This document shows positions 1 to 8,831 of a DNA stretch of 64,000 nucleotides, in pieces; position 1 is the stretch's first letter, and every line of letters starts with the position of its first letter. The stretch is taken from NCBI GenBank assembly GCA_959020715.1, contig CAUESV010000004.1, forward strand, positions 1 through 64,000, written 5' to 3'. The position numbers and the translations under genes were made by a program. The notes under the pieces were generated by a model. That model was not told where the DNA came from, did no database searches, and was given only the letters and a program-made list of their open reading frames with translations. Source of the stretch: an uncultured Collinsella sp. GTDB taxonomy: Bacteria; Actinomycetota; Coriobacteriia; Coriobacteriales; Coriobacteriaceae.

Positions 1-86
1 CCGCACATGTGCGGATGAATGTGGGAGGTGTTCGAATAAAGTCGATAATCAAGGCCACTCCGTAAATATTTTTTTCAAATTGTCGC

Positions 87-115
87 TTGACCCATCGGGG
101 GCTCGCGTGCATAAT
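87..115 (+). promoter_or_regulatory. Promoter of first tRNA-Arg
   Basis: TTGACC at 87-92 and CATAAT at 110-115 are separated by 17 nt, a near-consensus housekeeping promoter. The -10 box ends 12 nt before the tRNA 5' end. The same boxes and spacing recur before the second tRNA copy, which supports the call. Confidence 0.8.
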
Positions 116-127
116 AATCCGTGCGTT

Positions 128-204
128 GCGGCGTTACCTCAGCTGGATAGAGGGTCTGACTACGAATCAGAACGTCATAGGTTCGAATCCTATACGCCGC
201 ACCA
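128..204 (+). tRNA. tRNA-Arg(ACG), copy 1
   Basis: A 77-nt cloverleaf. The acceptor stem GCGGCGT pairs with ACGCCGC, followed by discriminator A and an encoded CCA end. The anticodon stem TCTGA/TCAGA holds the loop CTACGAA, giving anticodon ACG (read as inosine-CG, CGU/CGC/CGA codons). The T-arm GGTTCGAATCC is normal. It is identical to the copy at 362-438. Confidence 0.97.
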
Positions 205-213
205 ATTGAACTT

Positions 214-240
214 AAAGCCTCCGGAAACGGAGGCTTTTCT
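214..240 (+). terminator. Terminator of tRNA-Arg copy 1
   Basis: AAAGCCTCCG, loop GAAA, CGGAGGCTTT, then a T-rich tail: a classic intrinsic terminator just after the tRNA. Confidence 0.85.
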
Positions 241-320
241 TATATCGCGATGTATCGAAGATCGCGCCAAACCTTCAAATGAGTAAAAATCAAATTCAAT
301 AACTTTTTTTGAAAAAACGC

Positions 321-349
321 TTGACCATTATTCAGTCCATGTGCATAAT
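321..349 (+). promoter_or_regulatory. Promoter of second tRNA-Arg
   Basis: TTGACC (321-326), 17-nt spacer, CATAAT (344-349). The layout is the same as for copy 1, although the spacer sequence differs. Confidence 0.8.
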
Positions 350-361
350 AATCAACAAGTC

Positions 362-438
362 GCGGCGTTACCTCAGCTGGATAGAGGGTCTGACTACGAA
401 TCAGAACGTCATAGGTTCGAATCCTATACGCCGCACCA
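362..438 (+). tRNA. tRNA-Arg(ACG), copy 2
   Basis: Identical over all 77 nt to the tRNA at 128-204, with anticodon ACG and an encoded CCA end. The promoter and terminator are duplicated too, so the whole transcription unit was tandemly duplicated. Confidence 0.97.
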
Positions 439-448
439 ATTGAGTTTT

Positions 449-477
449 AAGCCTCCGGAAACGGGGGCTTTTCTTTT
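449..477 (+). terminator. Terminator of tRNA-Arg copy 2
   Basis: AAGCCTCCG, GAAA, CGGGGGC, then TTTTCTTTT. It is a near copy of the terminator at 214-240, with one changed base in the 3' strand that still forms a wobble pair. Confidence 0.8.
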
Positions 478-489
478 AGGCAGACGCCC

Positions 490-509
490 CATGGATTCGA
501 ACCTCGGTC
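490..509. repeat. 20-nt direct repeat resembling an antisense T-arm (copy 1)
   Basis: CATGGATTCGAACCTCGGTC occurs here and again at 680-699. Read on the minus strand it contains GAGGTTCGAATCC, which matches a tRNA T-arm consensus. A shorter relative, GGATTCGAACCTC, lies at 3488-3500 after the tRNA-Ser terminator. Each copy sits a few bases past a tRNA-type terminator. Confidence 0.6.
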
Positions 510-608
510 GAGGCGCGAGCGTGAAGCGGACGCGGAGCGTCCGCAGCGAGCGGGCGAGTCCGCCGGCAGGCGGGCGAAGCCGGTGCGGATCCGCGCAGCG
601 GATGCGCG
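510..608. other. GC-rich palindromic filler replacing the body of a third tRNA unit
   Basis: This stretch is very GC-rich and full of short palindromes, for example GCGGACGC-GGA-GCGTCCGC at 526-544 and GCGGATCCGC near 586. It lies between a tRNA-type terminator and the 3' stump of a tRNA-Arg. It contains no recognisable tRNA 5' half and no convincing gene. Short open frames here are low-complexity by-products. Confidence 0.5.
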
Positions 609-628
609 GAATCCTATACGCCGCACCA
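609..628 (+). pseudogene. 3' stump of a third tRNA-Arg
   Basis: GAATCCTATACGCCGCACCA is identical to the last 20 nt of both intact tRNA-Arg genes (185-204 and 419-438), including CCA. The next bases resemble the intact units and end in a matching terminator. The 5' part of the tRNA is missing, so this is a truncated third copy. Confidence 0.8.
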
Positions 629-637
629 TTTGAGATT

Positions 638-668
638 AAAGCTCCCGGCAACGGGGGCTTTTCTTTTA
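638..668 (+). terminator. Terminator following the tRNA-Arg stump
   Basis: AAAGCTCCCG, GCAA, CGGGGGCTTTT and a further T run. It is the third member of the tRNA-Arg terminator series. Confidence 0.7.
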
Positions 669-679
669 CGTAAACACTG

Positions 680-699
680 CATGGATTCGAACCTCGGTC
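680..699. repeat. 20-nt direct repeat resembling an antisense T-arm (copy 2)
   Basis: Second exact copy of the repeat at 490-509, again just past a tRNA-type terminator. The region from here to 801 holds no other recognisable feature except the upstream region of the next gene. Confidence 0.6.
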
Positions 700-801
700 A
701 AAGGGGACTATTTCTCATCGACTCGTGTAAGATTTCGAATATGCGCCTTGGTGAGCCCGTGGCGCGCTCTTTCTTTAGACGACCGATCAGGGTGATATTT
801 C

Positions 802-3243
802 GTGGCAGAGCGTCCGACATACAAGCTCAGGTTTCTCGATCCCAAAAAGCGCTTTCCGGCCATGCCCGAGCAGCCTGCGGGACGCTCGTATGGCGTGGTT
901 TGGAAGCTCTTTGGCGAGGACCCACATGAATCATGCTATGTCGTCGAATTCGTCGGCAAAAGCCACGTGTCGCTTTTGGGCTACGTGAGCGTTTCGGGTG
1001 AGGTCTATAAGGCAGACCGTCCCGTTAACGAGGAGTCGCTACCCGACGATCCCGACATGCAACTGATTCTTGACGAGTCCGATTCCAACATCGGTGAGAT
1101 TGCGGTCAGGGGCGCCGATGGGACGATGCATTCCCGGGCGCGAGTCATCGGCTCTCCCGAAGGCACCATGCGCGAGCAATCCGATCGCGAGACGTGGAAT
1201 TCGACGCGCAGCCTTCGCTACGGCGAGTTCATGGCCTCAATGTTCTTGCGTTACGTGATATTTGCCGATTCTGAAAACGCTGTCTCAGGCACGGCCGACG
1301 GTGACGGCCTCGACGAGGGCATGAAAAATGCCGTCGACAAGATCAAACTTGTAAAACTCCCCGAGCCGGTTGAGGTGCTGCTGGGTTTTGATTCCACGCC
1401 GCTGCCCGATGCAATCGAAACGTTGCTCTACCGCATTGACCATACAGATAATCCAAGTGGCATCGAACGCTATGCCGCCGCTTTGATGGGCGAAGTTAAT
1501 CTGCCTCGCCTGCGCACCATTGCGGCCAAAACCGAAATGAGTCTGGCGCGCATCGATCGCTCGAGGCTCTTTTATCTCAATTTTGACCGTAGCCTGCTGG
1601 ACCAGGACGAGATCGATACCCTGTTTGCCGTCGAGTGCCGCCTGAACCGCCTATCGGGCATTCTTGAGCGTATTGGGGCAGGGTTGGGCCCCGTTGCCTC
1701 GTCGCCAAGCTTTGAGGGCTGCTCGCTCTTTGATCTCTGGCATATCAGCAAGACGACCAACGACGTTCCTCGCCTGCTCGAAACGCTGTCGAATGACAAT
1801 CCGTGGGCCAAGCCGGGGACGGTTGCGTGTCAGCCGGGTGGCGAGTGGGACGTTCGCACCCGCTTTGCACGTATCGTAGAAGCGCTCAACGTGGTCACGC
1901 GGCTCGACTATACCTATCGAGTGAACGTCGCCGAGGGCATCATGCTGGTGCGATTTGGCCACACGGTTGTCGATGCTATGCCGCAGCGCGAATACGATGC
2001 CCAAGATGACGCCTGGCGCGAGGTAGATGAGCCAAAGCGCGCAGCATGGGCCACTGAGCACGATGCGCGTATTGCGCTTACCCTCGCGGCGGCTTGCTTT
2101 GCTTCGGGTGCTCGCATCACGCGCTGCTACGTGCAGATTGCGGCTCCCGACGGCGAGCAGGGCGAGCGCATTGTTAAAGCGTACTCCTTTGGCCGTGCGG
2201 CTTATCTGGCCGATTGCGTTTCTGTCGCCAAGGATCTTGAGAGCATGGACATGGACGATATGCCGTGCAAGCGTGTGCTTGAGGCGTATGAGGCAGATGC
2301 GCCGGACATGATTGAATCTGCAGAAGTTCACGCCCGACCACGTGATGACCATCGTCCATTGCCGCCTGCGCTTCGCGATTTACTGCTCGCTGATACGGCT
2401 GACGAGCTTGAGGTCATGGAGGAGGACAACGATCCGTATGTCGCCCGCGTCGTCGAGCTGCGCGAGCAATCCAAAGTTGATCGAGCTGGTGCTTTCGAGG
2501 GCTTTTCTCGCCTTGTCGAGGAACTGGAAGCCAAGTGTACTGTTGCTGAGCTTTTGGCGACGGGACCGGTGCAGACCCAGTTCTGCGACAACCAGCTGGT
2601 GCGCATGGTGCTGCCGGTGATGGAGGAGGATCGTTCCGTGCGTATCCTTCGCGCTCCCGATGCGCTGTATTTTGCCCAGCACGAGATCTGCAGCTTTTAC
2701 GCCGAACAAGAGGACTTTGAGCGCGCGCTGCCCGAGGTGCGTCGTCTCTACGATTTGGCGCGCTCGTCCATGCAGTCTCACTTTGCTCTGATCAACGTGC
2801 TAGCACGCCTGGAGCGCTATAACGAGATTATCGAGGTGGCGCGCCACGGCCTGCGTATTGCCAGCGACCGACCTTCGATCGGTTACCTGTTCTATCGCCT
2901 GGCTTTTGCCTACTGGAACTGCGACCAGCTCGAGCTGGCGTTGGCATGCTACCGCCTGGTGCCGCGCGGCGAGGAGTCGGGCGGCAGCGCGCTGGAAGAA
3001 ATGCAGGGTCTTATGAACGAGATGGGCGTCAGCGAGCCTCCGACGTTCGAGGAAGCGGTCGAGACCATCCGCAAGGCTGGACTCGAGCTGCCGCCGGTGT
3101 CCGCCGTGACGAATCAGCTTGCCGATGCCGCTGTGCAACTGGTCGACAACGGCTTCTTTTTCCTGGCACGCGGTTGCATCTTCCAAATGTGGCGCACCAT
3201 GGGCAACGACGAGCTCGGCTCTCTCAACCGCTCGCTGGGGTAG
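802..3243 (+). CDS. Large protein of unknown function with a TPR-like C-terminal region
   Basis: An 813-residue acidic protein starting at GTG. I do not recognise a named family for the first 600 residues, and there is no signal peptide or membrane segment. The region around residues 620-740 is helical, with spaced Ala/Leu/Tyr patterns (FALINVLARLERYNEII, then YLFYRLAFAYWNCDQLELAL) typical of tetratricopeptide repeats, suggesting protein-protein contacts in the cytoplasm. It stands alone between tRNA genes on the same strand. No catalytic motif is evident, so no function is proposed. The ribosome site before GTG is weak (AGGGTGA), leaving the start moderately certain. Confidence 0.85.
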   Translation: MAERPTYKLRFLDPKKRFPAMPEQPAGRSYGVVWKLFGEDPHESCYVVEFVGKSHVSLLGYVSVSGEVYKADRPVNEESLPDDPDMQLILDESDSNIGEIAVRGADGTMHSRARVIGSPEGTMREQSDRETWNSTRSLRYGEFMASMFLRYVIFADSENAVSGTADGDGLDEGMKNAVDKIKLVKLPEPVEVLLGFDSTPLPDAIETLLYRIDHTDNPSGIERYAAALMGEVNLPRLRTIAAKTEMSLARIDRSRLFYLNFDRSLLDQDEIDTLFAVECRLNRLSGILERIGAGLGPVASSPSFEGCSLFDLWHISKTTNDVPRLLETLSNDNPWAKPGTVACQPGGEWDVRTRFARIVEALNVVTRLDYTYRVNVAEGIMLVRFGHTVVDAMPQREYDAQDDAWREVDEPKRAAWATEHDARIALTLAAACFASGARITRCYVQIAAPDGEQGERIVKAYSFGRAAYLADCVSVAKDLESMDMDDMPCKRVLEAYEADAPDMIESAEVHARPRDDHRPLPPALRDLLLADTADELEVMEEDNDPYVARVVELREQSKVDRAGAFEGFSRLVEELEAKCTVAELLATGPVQTQFCDNQLVRMVLPVMEEDRSVRILRAPDALYFAQHEICSFYAEQEDFERALPEVRRLYDLARSSMQSHFALINVLARLERYNEIIEVARHGLRIASDRPSIGYLFYRLAFAYWNCDQLELALACYRLVPRGEESGGSALEEMQGLMNEMGVSEPPTFEEAVETIRKAGLELPPVSAVTNQLADAAVQLVDNGFFFLARGCIFQMWRTMGNDELGSLNRSLG

Positions 3244-3292
3244 GCGAAGCTTTCAAGGAAGAAAGGCTGCTAGGCAATTAGAAAATTTCCTC

Positions 3293-3321
3293 TTGCCCAT
3301 CCTTGGCTGTTTGGTTACTAT
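3293..3321 (+). promoter_or_regulatory. Promoter of tRNA-Ser
   Basis: TTGCCC (3293-3298), 17-nt spacer, TACTAT (3316-3321), ending 14 nt before the tRNA 5' end. Confidence 0.65.
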
Positions 3322-3335
3322 AGAACGGCTGTTAC

Positions 3336-3426
3336 GGAGAGCTGACCGAGAGGCCGAAGGTGCTCGCCTGCTAAGCGAGTATGCCCCAAAAGGGCATCTG
3401 GGGTTCGAATCCCCAGCTCTCCGCCA
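3336..3426 (+). tRNA. tRNA-Ser(GCT)
   Basis: A 91-nt class II tRNA. The acceptor GGAGAGC pairs with GCTCTCC, followed by G and an encoded CCA. The anticodon stem CTCGC/GCGAG encloses CTGCTAA, giving anticodon GCT for AGC/AGU codons. A long variable arm (ATGCCCC/GGGCAT) and the T-arm GGGGTTCGAATCCCC fit tRNA-Ser. Confidence 0.97.
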
Positions 3427-3440
3427 GTATGACTTTAAAG

Positions 3441-3466
3441 AAGGGTCCCATCTGGGGCCCTTTTTT
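3441..3466 (+). terminator. Terminator of tRNA-Ser
   Basis: AAGGGTCCCA, short loop, TGGGGCCCTT, then six Ts. Confidence 0.8.
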
Positions 3467-3500
3467 GGTGCGGAGAAAGGAGGCTGGGGATTCGAACCTC

Positions 3501-3533
3501 AAAAAAGGAGGCATCCTTTCGGACGCCTCCTTT
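3501..3533 (-). terminator. Terminator of the carboxypeptidase gene
   Basis: GGAGGC / GCCTCC stem with an inner TCC/GGA pairing. It is flanked by an A run on the left, which is the T run for minus-strand transcription. It lies 25 nt past the stop codon at 3558. Confidence 0.75.
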
Positions 3534-3557
3534 CAGTGGGCTTATTATTCTTGCGCC

Positions 3558-4898
3558 CTACACCTCGGGCGCCTTGGCGACGGTCTCGCTTTCTGCCGTG
3601 AGTGGGCGGTTGTCGATGCGACGGCCCAAGCGATCGAGCTTCACGAGTAGCCATTCAATGGGATTCGGCCCTGCGCCCTCCTCGTCGGCAACTAGGTCCA
3701 TGACGGCGATCTTGGTGCCGTCCTGCTTGAGCGTGACGCTGCCCACCTTGTCGCCCACATGCACCGTGCCCGAAAGATCGTCGTAGCTAACCTTTTCGGT
3801 CACCTCGCCGGCAAGGGAAAACACGGTCGCTTGCGCCGTAGGATCGGCGAGTGTGGCGTCGATCGTCTTATCCGTCCAGTCGGTTTGACCAATGCGCGCC
3901 ATAAGCGGGTTGCCGTTGGCGGTCTTTTCCTGTGTGTTGGCGATTGCGACCGTCACCTTGTGACCGTAGTACCAATTGGCAAGGGTTGCGGTATCGGTAA
4001 AGCGCTGGTCGGTGGTGGTGGAGTTCAAAACGACGGTGTAGATCTCGTCGCCATCGCGGTTGTAGGCACCCGTAAAGCAATAGCCTGCATCATCGGTGGT
4101 GCCGGTCTTGCCACCGATGTTGCCATCTTGGCCTAGCAAATAGTTATGCGTGTCCATGGAATGCGAATGGTCGGTGCCGTCGGCGCCCGTGACCTCGATC
4201 CAGGAATCTTCGCTCGCTACGACCTCGCGGATCGTGTCGTTTTTCATGGCCTCCTGCATCATCAGCGCTACGTCGTGTGCGGTTGAGTGCATATCGCCAG
4301 CCCACTCATCAAAGTCCAGACCATGCGGGTTTTCAAAAAGCGTGCCGGTGCAACCGAGCTTCTTAGCGCGCTCGTTCATGGCTTTCACAAATGTTGCCTC
4401 GGCGTCTTTGGTCTTAGGGTCGATCTTCTTGCCCACATATTCGGCGAGCACGATGGCGGCGTCGTTGCCCGAGGGAATCATCAGGCCGCGCAGTGCCTGC
4501 TTCACGGTGAGCTCGTCGCCTTCGAGTAGGCCGGCTGTTGAATTGCCCACGGTGGCTGCGGCGTTGCTCACCGTGACCTTCTCGTCCATCTTGCAATTCT
4601 CGACGGTTAGGATTGCGGTCATGACCTTGGTGATCGAGGCAATCTTGACCTGCTCATCGGCACCGCGGGCATAGTAGACGGTGCCGTCTTTGCCCATGAC
4701 GAGGGCATTGGTCGCATCGATATCGGGCAGGTTTTCGGCCGTGATGCCGCGCGCATCGGCGGTTTTGCCGCAAACATTGTCGGTCGTGAGTACTTGGGCG
4801 CCGGCGACGGTGGGCACGCCAGCGGCAAGGGCGATAGCGCAGACAAAGCCGGCGGCAAGCTGGGCTGAGCGCTTTGCAAAAGAGGTGAGGGACTTCAC
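3558..4898 (-). CDS. Serine-type D-Ala-D-Ala carboxypeptidase (PBP5/DacA family)
   Basis: Trims the terminal D-Ala from peptidoglycan stem peptides outside the membrane. All three penicillin-binding motifs are present: SITK (Ser88 nucleophile, Lys91), SGN at 143-145 and KTG in GGKTGTT. From the GTG at 4898 the product is 446 residues with a good signal peptide, ending near VAGA-Q at 34/35. An upstream in-frame start at 5009 would bury that signal, so 4898 is preferred, though no strong ribosome site is visible. The C-terminal beta domain is shortened and ends without an obvious amphipathic membrane anchor. It is divergent from a VanRS-like pair, which may control it. Confidence 0.88.
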   Translation of the reverse strand: MKSLTSFAKRSAQLAAGFVCAIALAAGVPTVAGAQVLTTDNVCGKTADARGITAENLPDIDATNALVMGKDGTVYYARGADEQVKIASITKVMTAILTVENCKMDEKVTVSNAAATVGNSTAGLLEGDELTVKQALRGLMIPSGNDAAIVLAEYVGKKIDPKTKDAEATFVKAMNERAKKLGCTGTLFENPHGLDFDEWAGDMHSTAHDVALMMQEAMKNDTIREVVASEDSWIEVTGADGTDHSHSMDTHNYLLGQDGNIGGKTGTTDDAGYCFTGAYNRDGDEIYTVVLNSTTTDQRFTDTATLANWYYGHKVTVAIANTQEKTANGNPLMARIGQTDWTDKTIDATLADPTAQATVFSLAGEVTEKVSYDDLSGTVHVGDKVGSVTLKQDGTKIAVMDLVADEEGAGPNPIEWLLVKLDRLGRRIDNRPLTAESETVAKAPEV

Positions 4899-5095
4899 GG
4901 ATTTCGCTTTCGACGGGATGGTCTCTTCTGGAACTAGAGTATATCGTTTGCCGGCGTCGGCGATCATCGCGTGCGTGCGTGGCCCACATCCGCGCCCGAA
5001 CGGGCACAAGGGTGCTTAAGGCCGACTTAATCACCCACGCTTGTTGTGTGTGGCGTGCGTCGCCTCGGGCATAATGGAGCGCGAGAGGAGCACGC

Positions 5096-5791
5096 ATGAA
5101 CGAGCGCATTTTGGTAGTTGATGACGAGAAGGCCATCGCCGACTTGGTTGGTATCTACCTTACAAAAGAGGGCTTTGATGTCCAGATTGCCTATAGCGGG
5201 GCCGATGCTGCCAAGGCAATCCTGGAGCAGGAGTTCGATCTGGCACTGTTGGATGTCATGCTGCCCGATATCGATGGCTTTGAGCTACTGCGTACGATCC
5301 GTTTCAGCCATACCTATCCTGTGATCATGCTGACGGCGCGCGATGCCCAGCAAGACAAGATCGAGGGCCTTTCGCTTGGCGCGGACGATTACGTGGTTAA
5401 GCCGTTCCGTCCGCTGGAGCTCATCGCGCGCGTGCACGCTCAGCTTCGCCGCTACACCAGCTACGGTAGCCGCTCGCAGGCGGCCGAGTCGCCGACCATC
5501 CAGCTCGACGGCCTGGAGATCAACCGCGATGCTCGTTCCGTAACGGTGGACGGTGCACCGGTACGCCTCACGCCCATCGAGTATTCCATCTTGCTGTATC
5601 TGGTTGAGCATCGCGGCAGCGTGGTAGCCGTGGAGGATCTGTTCCGCGCGGTGTGGAACGAGGATTTTATGCCCGGCTCCAACAATACGGTGATGGTGCA
5701 CATTCGCCACCTGCGCGAAAAGATTGGCGACGACGCTCAAAAGCCGCGCTTTATCAAAAACGTCTGGGGCGTCGGCTACATAATCGAATAA
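5096..5791 (+). CDS. VanR-like OmpR-family response regulator
   Basis: A 231-residue two-domain regulator. The receiver domain carries the acidic pocket (VVDDEK), phospho-acceptor Asp in LLDVMLPD and the KPF lysine motif. A winged-helix DNA-binding domain fills residues ~135-231. The stretch DDYVVKPFRPLELIARVHAQ is close to what I recall of VanR from glycopeptide-resistance operons. It is followed 26 nt later by its sensor kinase and is divergent from a D,D-carboxypeptidase, so control of cell-wall remodelling is a reasonable inference. Confidence 0.9.
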   Translation: MNERILVVDDEKAIADLVGIYLTKEGFDVQIAYSGADAAKAILEQEFDLALLDVMLPDIDGFELLRTIRFSHTYPVIMLTARDAQQDKIEGLSLGADDYVVKPFRPLELIARVHAQLRRYTSYGSRSQAAESPTIQLDGLEINRDARSVTVDGAPVRLTPIEYSILLYLVEHRGSVVAVEDLFRAVWNEDFMPGSNNTVMVHIRHLREKIGDDAQKPRFIKNVWGVGYIIE

Positions 5792-5817
5792 CGCTTTTCG
5801 CTTGTGAGGATCTTGAT

Positions 5818-7056
5818 ATGACAAAAGATGATAGACAAGCGTTCGAGGTGCCCGATCGACTCTTTGAATACGTGAGGTCGGTCGTCGACAATCGCGCGCT
5901 TGCAACGGTGCTGCTCTTTTTGCTGACCCTGCTGCTGATTGGCATCGATAACATCGCTGGAATCTTGGCGGTGCTGCTTATCGGCTTTTTGCTGATCGAT
6001 CGATTTGAGATCGTGCGCCGCTGCGTGGTGATTGGCGGTGCTGCGTGGGCCATGACGTTGGCGATTGGCGCCATGGCGCTCGGCGGCTTCGAAGGGCCGG
6101 TGCTGTTCGATGCCGGCTTTGTATTCAACATGCTTGGCTTTGTGCTGGCGCTTGCCGTGTGTGTGCTGTTCTTGTGCGGCAGCGCCCTGTACTGCCAGGG
6201 CTACGAGCAGGGCGAGCAGCATGCCGATTGTGTGCTGGCTGCTCGCATCCAGGACCGCCTGATCGATCACCCCGACACCTGGGACAACATCGACGGCGAC
6301 TTCTTGGAGGTCGAGGGCGCCCTTAACCGCGTACGTGACCGTGAGCGCAAGGTGCAGCAAGCTCTGCGTGACGAGTCGCATCGCAAGGACGATCTGGTCA
6401 CGTACTTGGCACATGACCTACGCACCCCGCTTGCCAGTGTGGTGGGTTATCTTTCGCTGCTGCAAGAGGCTCCCGAGCTGCCGGTTGAGCAGCGTGCGCA
6501 CTTTACGGGCGTGGCGCTCGACAAGGCCCACCGGCTCGATGCGCTCATCGAAGAGTTCTTCGATATCACGCGCTTTGACTTCCACGATATCGTGCTCACG
6601 CGCGGCTATGTTGATCTGGGGTTGCTGCTGGCTCAGGTGGCTGACGAGTTCTATCCCATCCTCAACGAGCAGCATAAGGAAGCCCAAGTTGATATTCGCG
6701 AGGACCTGACGGTGCTCGTGGATGGCGACAAGATGGCCCGCGTGTTCAACAACATCATGAAAAACGCCGTCGCCTATAGCTATGAGGGCTCGACTATCAC
6801 GATTGAGGCCAGGCGCCAAGACGATGGCGGCGTGCGCGTGCGCTTTATCAATCAGGGCGATCCTATCCCTGCGGCTAAGCTCAAGGTGATCTTTGAGAAG
6901 TTCTATCGCCTGGATGCGGCGCGTGCGACCAATCGCGGTGGTGCCGGCCTGGGCCTTGCTATTGCCAAGGAGATCATCGCGGCACACGGCGGTACCGTTG
7001 CATGTGAATCGACGCCCGAACACACGATATTCACCATCGAGCTGCCCGCCGCATAG
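5818..7056 (+). CDS. VanS-like sensor histidine kinase
   Basis: A 412-residue kinase starting at ATG 5818 behind GAGGAT. The N-terminus has about four hydrophobic segments (residues ~25-125) and little extracellular loop. Then come a linker, the phospho-acceptor His in YLAHDLRTPLASVVGYLSLL, and an HATPase domain with N box (NNIMKNAV) and G boxes. The dimerisation segment (QEAPELPVEQ, LDKAHRLDALIEEFFDITRF) strongly recalls VanS. Classical VanS usually has two membrane helices flanking a sensor loop, so the four-helix input domain suggests an intramembrane or relayed signal. Partner of the regulator immediately upstream. Confidence 0.88.
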   Translation: MTKDDRQAFEVPDRLFEYVRSVVDNRALATVLLFLLTLLLIGIDNIAGILAVLLIGFLLIDRFEIVRRCVVIGGAAWAMTLAIGAMALGGFEGPVLFDAGFVFNMLGFVLALAVCVLFLCGSALYCQGYEQGEQHADCVLAARIQDRLIDHPDTWDNIDGDFLEVEGALNRVRDRERKVQQALRDESHRKDDLVTYLAHDLRTPLASVVGYLSLLQEAPELPVEQRAHFTGVALDKAHRLDALIEEFFDITRFDFHDIVLTRGYVDLGLLLAQVADEFYPILNEQHKEAQVDIREDLTVLVDGDKMARVFNNIMKNAVAYSYEGSTITIEARRQDDGGVRVRFINQGDPIPAAKLKVIFEKFYRLDAARATNRGGAGLGLAIAKEIIAAHGGTVACESTPEHTIFTIELPAA

Positions 7057-7117
7057 CCAGTGTGCCCTTACAAACACTTGACAATGTGCTCACGTGCGTA
7101 TGAGCCGCGATTCCTAC

Positions 7118-7145
7118 TATCGATACTGCTGAATTGATATCGATA
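7118..7145. promoter_or_regulatory. Paired TATCGATA sites before pstB
   Basis: The self-complementary octamer TATCGATA occurs at 7118-7125 and 7138-7145, with centres 20 bp apart, i.e. on one face of the helix. The second copy touches the ribosome site of pstB. This geometry suggests a dimer-binding operator. A TTGACA at 7078-7083 may be the -35 box of the promoter, but no convincing -10 was found. Confidence 0.4.
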
Positions 7146-7159
7146 TGGAGGTGTGCGGT

Positions 7160-8035
<876 letters not shown>

Positions 8036-8099
8036 TACCATCTCGTAAAGGTACCTTTAGGGTTAAGATGCGGTCATATCGGCCGCAAAGGGGTTCAAC

Positions 8100-8828
8100 A
8101 TGATCTATTACGTCGAGGACGATGACAACATCAGGGATTTGACAGTCTACGCGCTGCGCAAGCAGGGAATCGAGGCCGAGGGCTTTTCGTGTGATGGCGA
8201 GTTTAAAGCTGCCGTGGCGCGACGGGTGCCCGATGCTGTGCTGCTCGATATCATGCTGCCCGACACCGATGGCTTGGCGATTATGCGTCGCCTGCGTGCC
8301 GATCGCCTGACGGCGACGGTGCCCATCATGATGCTTACCGCCAAGGACACCGAACTCGACAAGGTGATGGCGCTCGATGGCGGTGCCGACGATTACCTGA
8401 CTAAGCCGTTTTCGCTCATGGAGCTTGCGAGCCGCTGCCGCGCACTGCTGCGTCGCGGCGGCATGGTCAAGCAGGCGAGCGATGTGCTCAGCGTGGGCGA
8501 CATCGTGCTTTCGCCCAGCCATCGCGAGGTGACCGTTGCCGGCGAGCCGCTTAAGCTCACCCTGCGCGAGTTCGACCTGCTCGAGTACCTCATGCGCAAG
8601 CCCGGCGTGGTCTTTACCCGCGAGTCGTTGCTGCAGAGCGTGTGGGGCTGGGACTTCGACGGCGGTTCGCGCACCGTTGACGTGCACGTGCAGACGCTTC
8701 GCCAAAAACTGGGCGAGCATGCCAGCGCCATCGAGACCGTGCGCGGCGTGGGTTATCGCCTGGCCGAGCCTTCTGCCGGTGATGGCGCCGAAGGCGACGA
8801 CACCGCGGCCACCGCATCGGAGGAGTAA
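8100..8828 (+). CDS. PhoB-like OmpR-family response regulator
   Basis: A 242-residue regulator. The receiver has acidic residues in YVEDDDN, phospho-acceptor Asp in LLDIMLPD, and the KPF motif. The winged helix spans residues ~130-225 and the tail is acidic. Its place directly after pstB and 3 nt before a PAS-less sensor kinase points to phosphate-starvation control, by analogy with PhoB. This rests on context rather than on a diagnostic residue. The 64-nt gap after pstB has no clear terminator, so pstB, regulator and kinase may form one operon. Confidence 0.85.
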   Translation: MIYYVEDDDNIRDLTVYALRKQGIEAEGFSCDGEFKAAVARRVPDAVLLDIMLPDTDGLAIMRRLRADRLTATVPIMMLTAKDTELDKVMALDGGADDYLTKPFSLMELASRCRALLRRGGMVKQASDVLSVGDIVLSPSHREVTVAGEPLKLTLREFDLLEYLMRKPGVVFTRESLLQSVWGWDFDGGSRTVDVHVQTLRQKLGEHASAIETVRGVGYRLAEPSAGDGAEGDDTAATASEE

Positions 8829-8831
8829 CCC

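Noticed and set aside
341..673. Open frame across the second tRNA-Arg and the GC-rich filler
   Set aside because: It translates tRNA and terminator sequence; no ribosome site and no protein-like composition.
7060..7145. Canonical Pho boxes before pstB
   Set aside because: No CTGTCAT-type direct repeats were found; the TATCGATA pair is the only structured signal.
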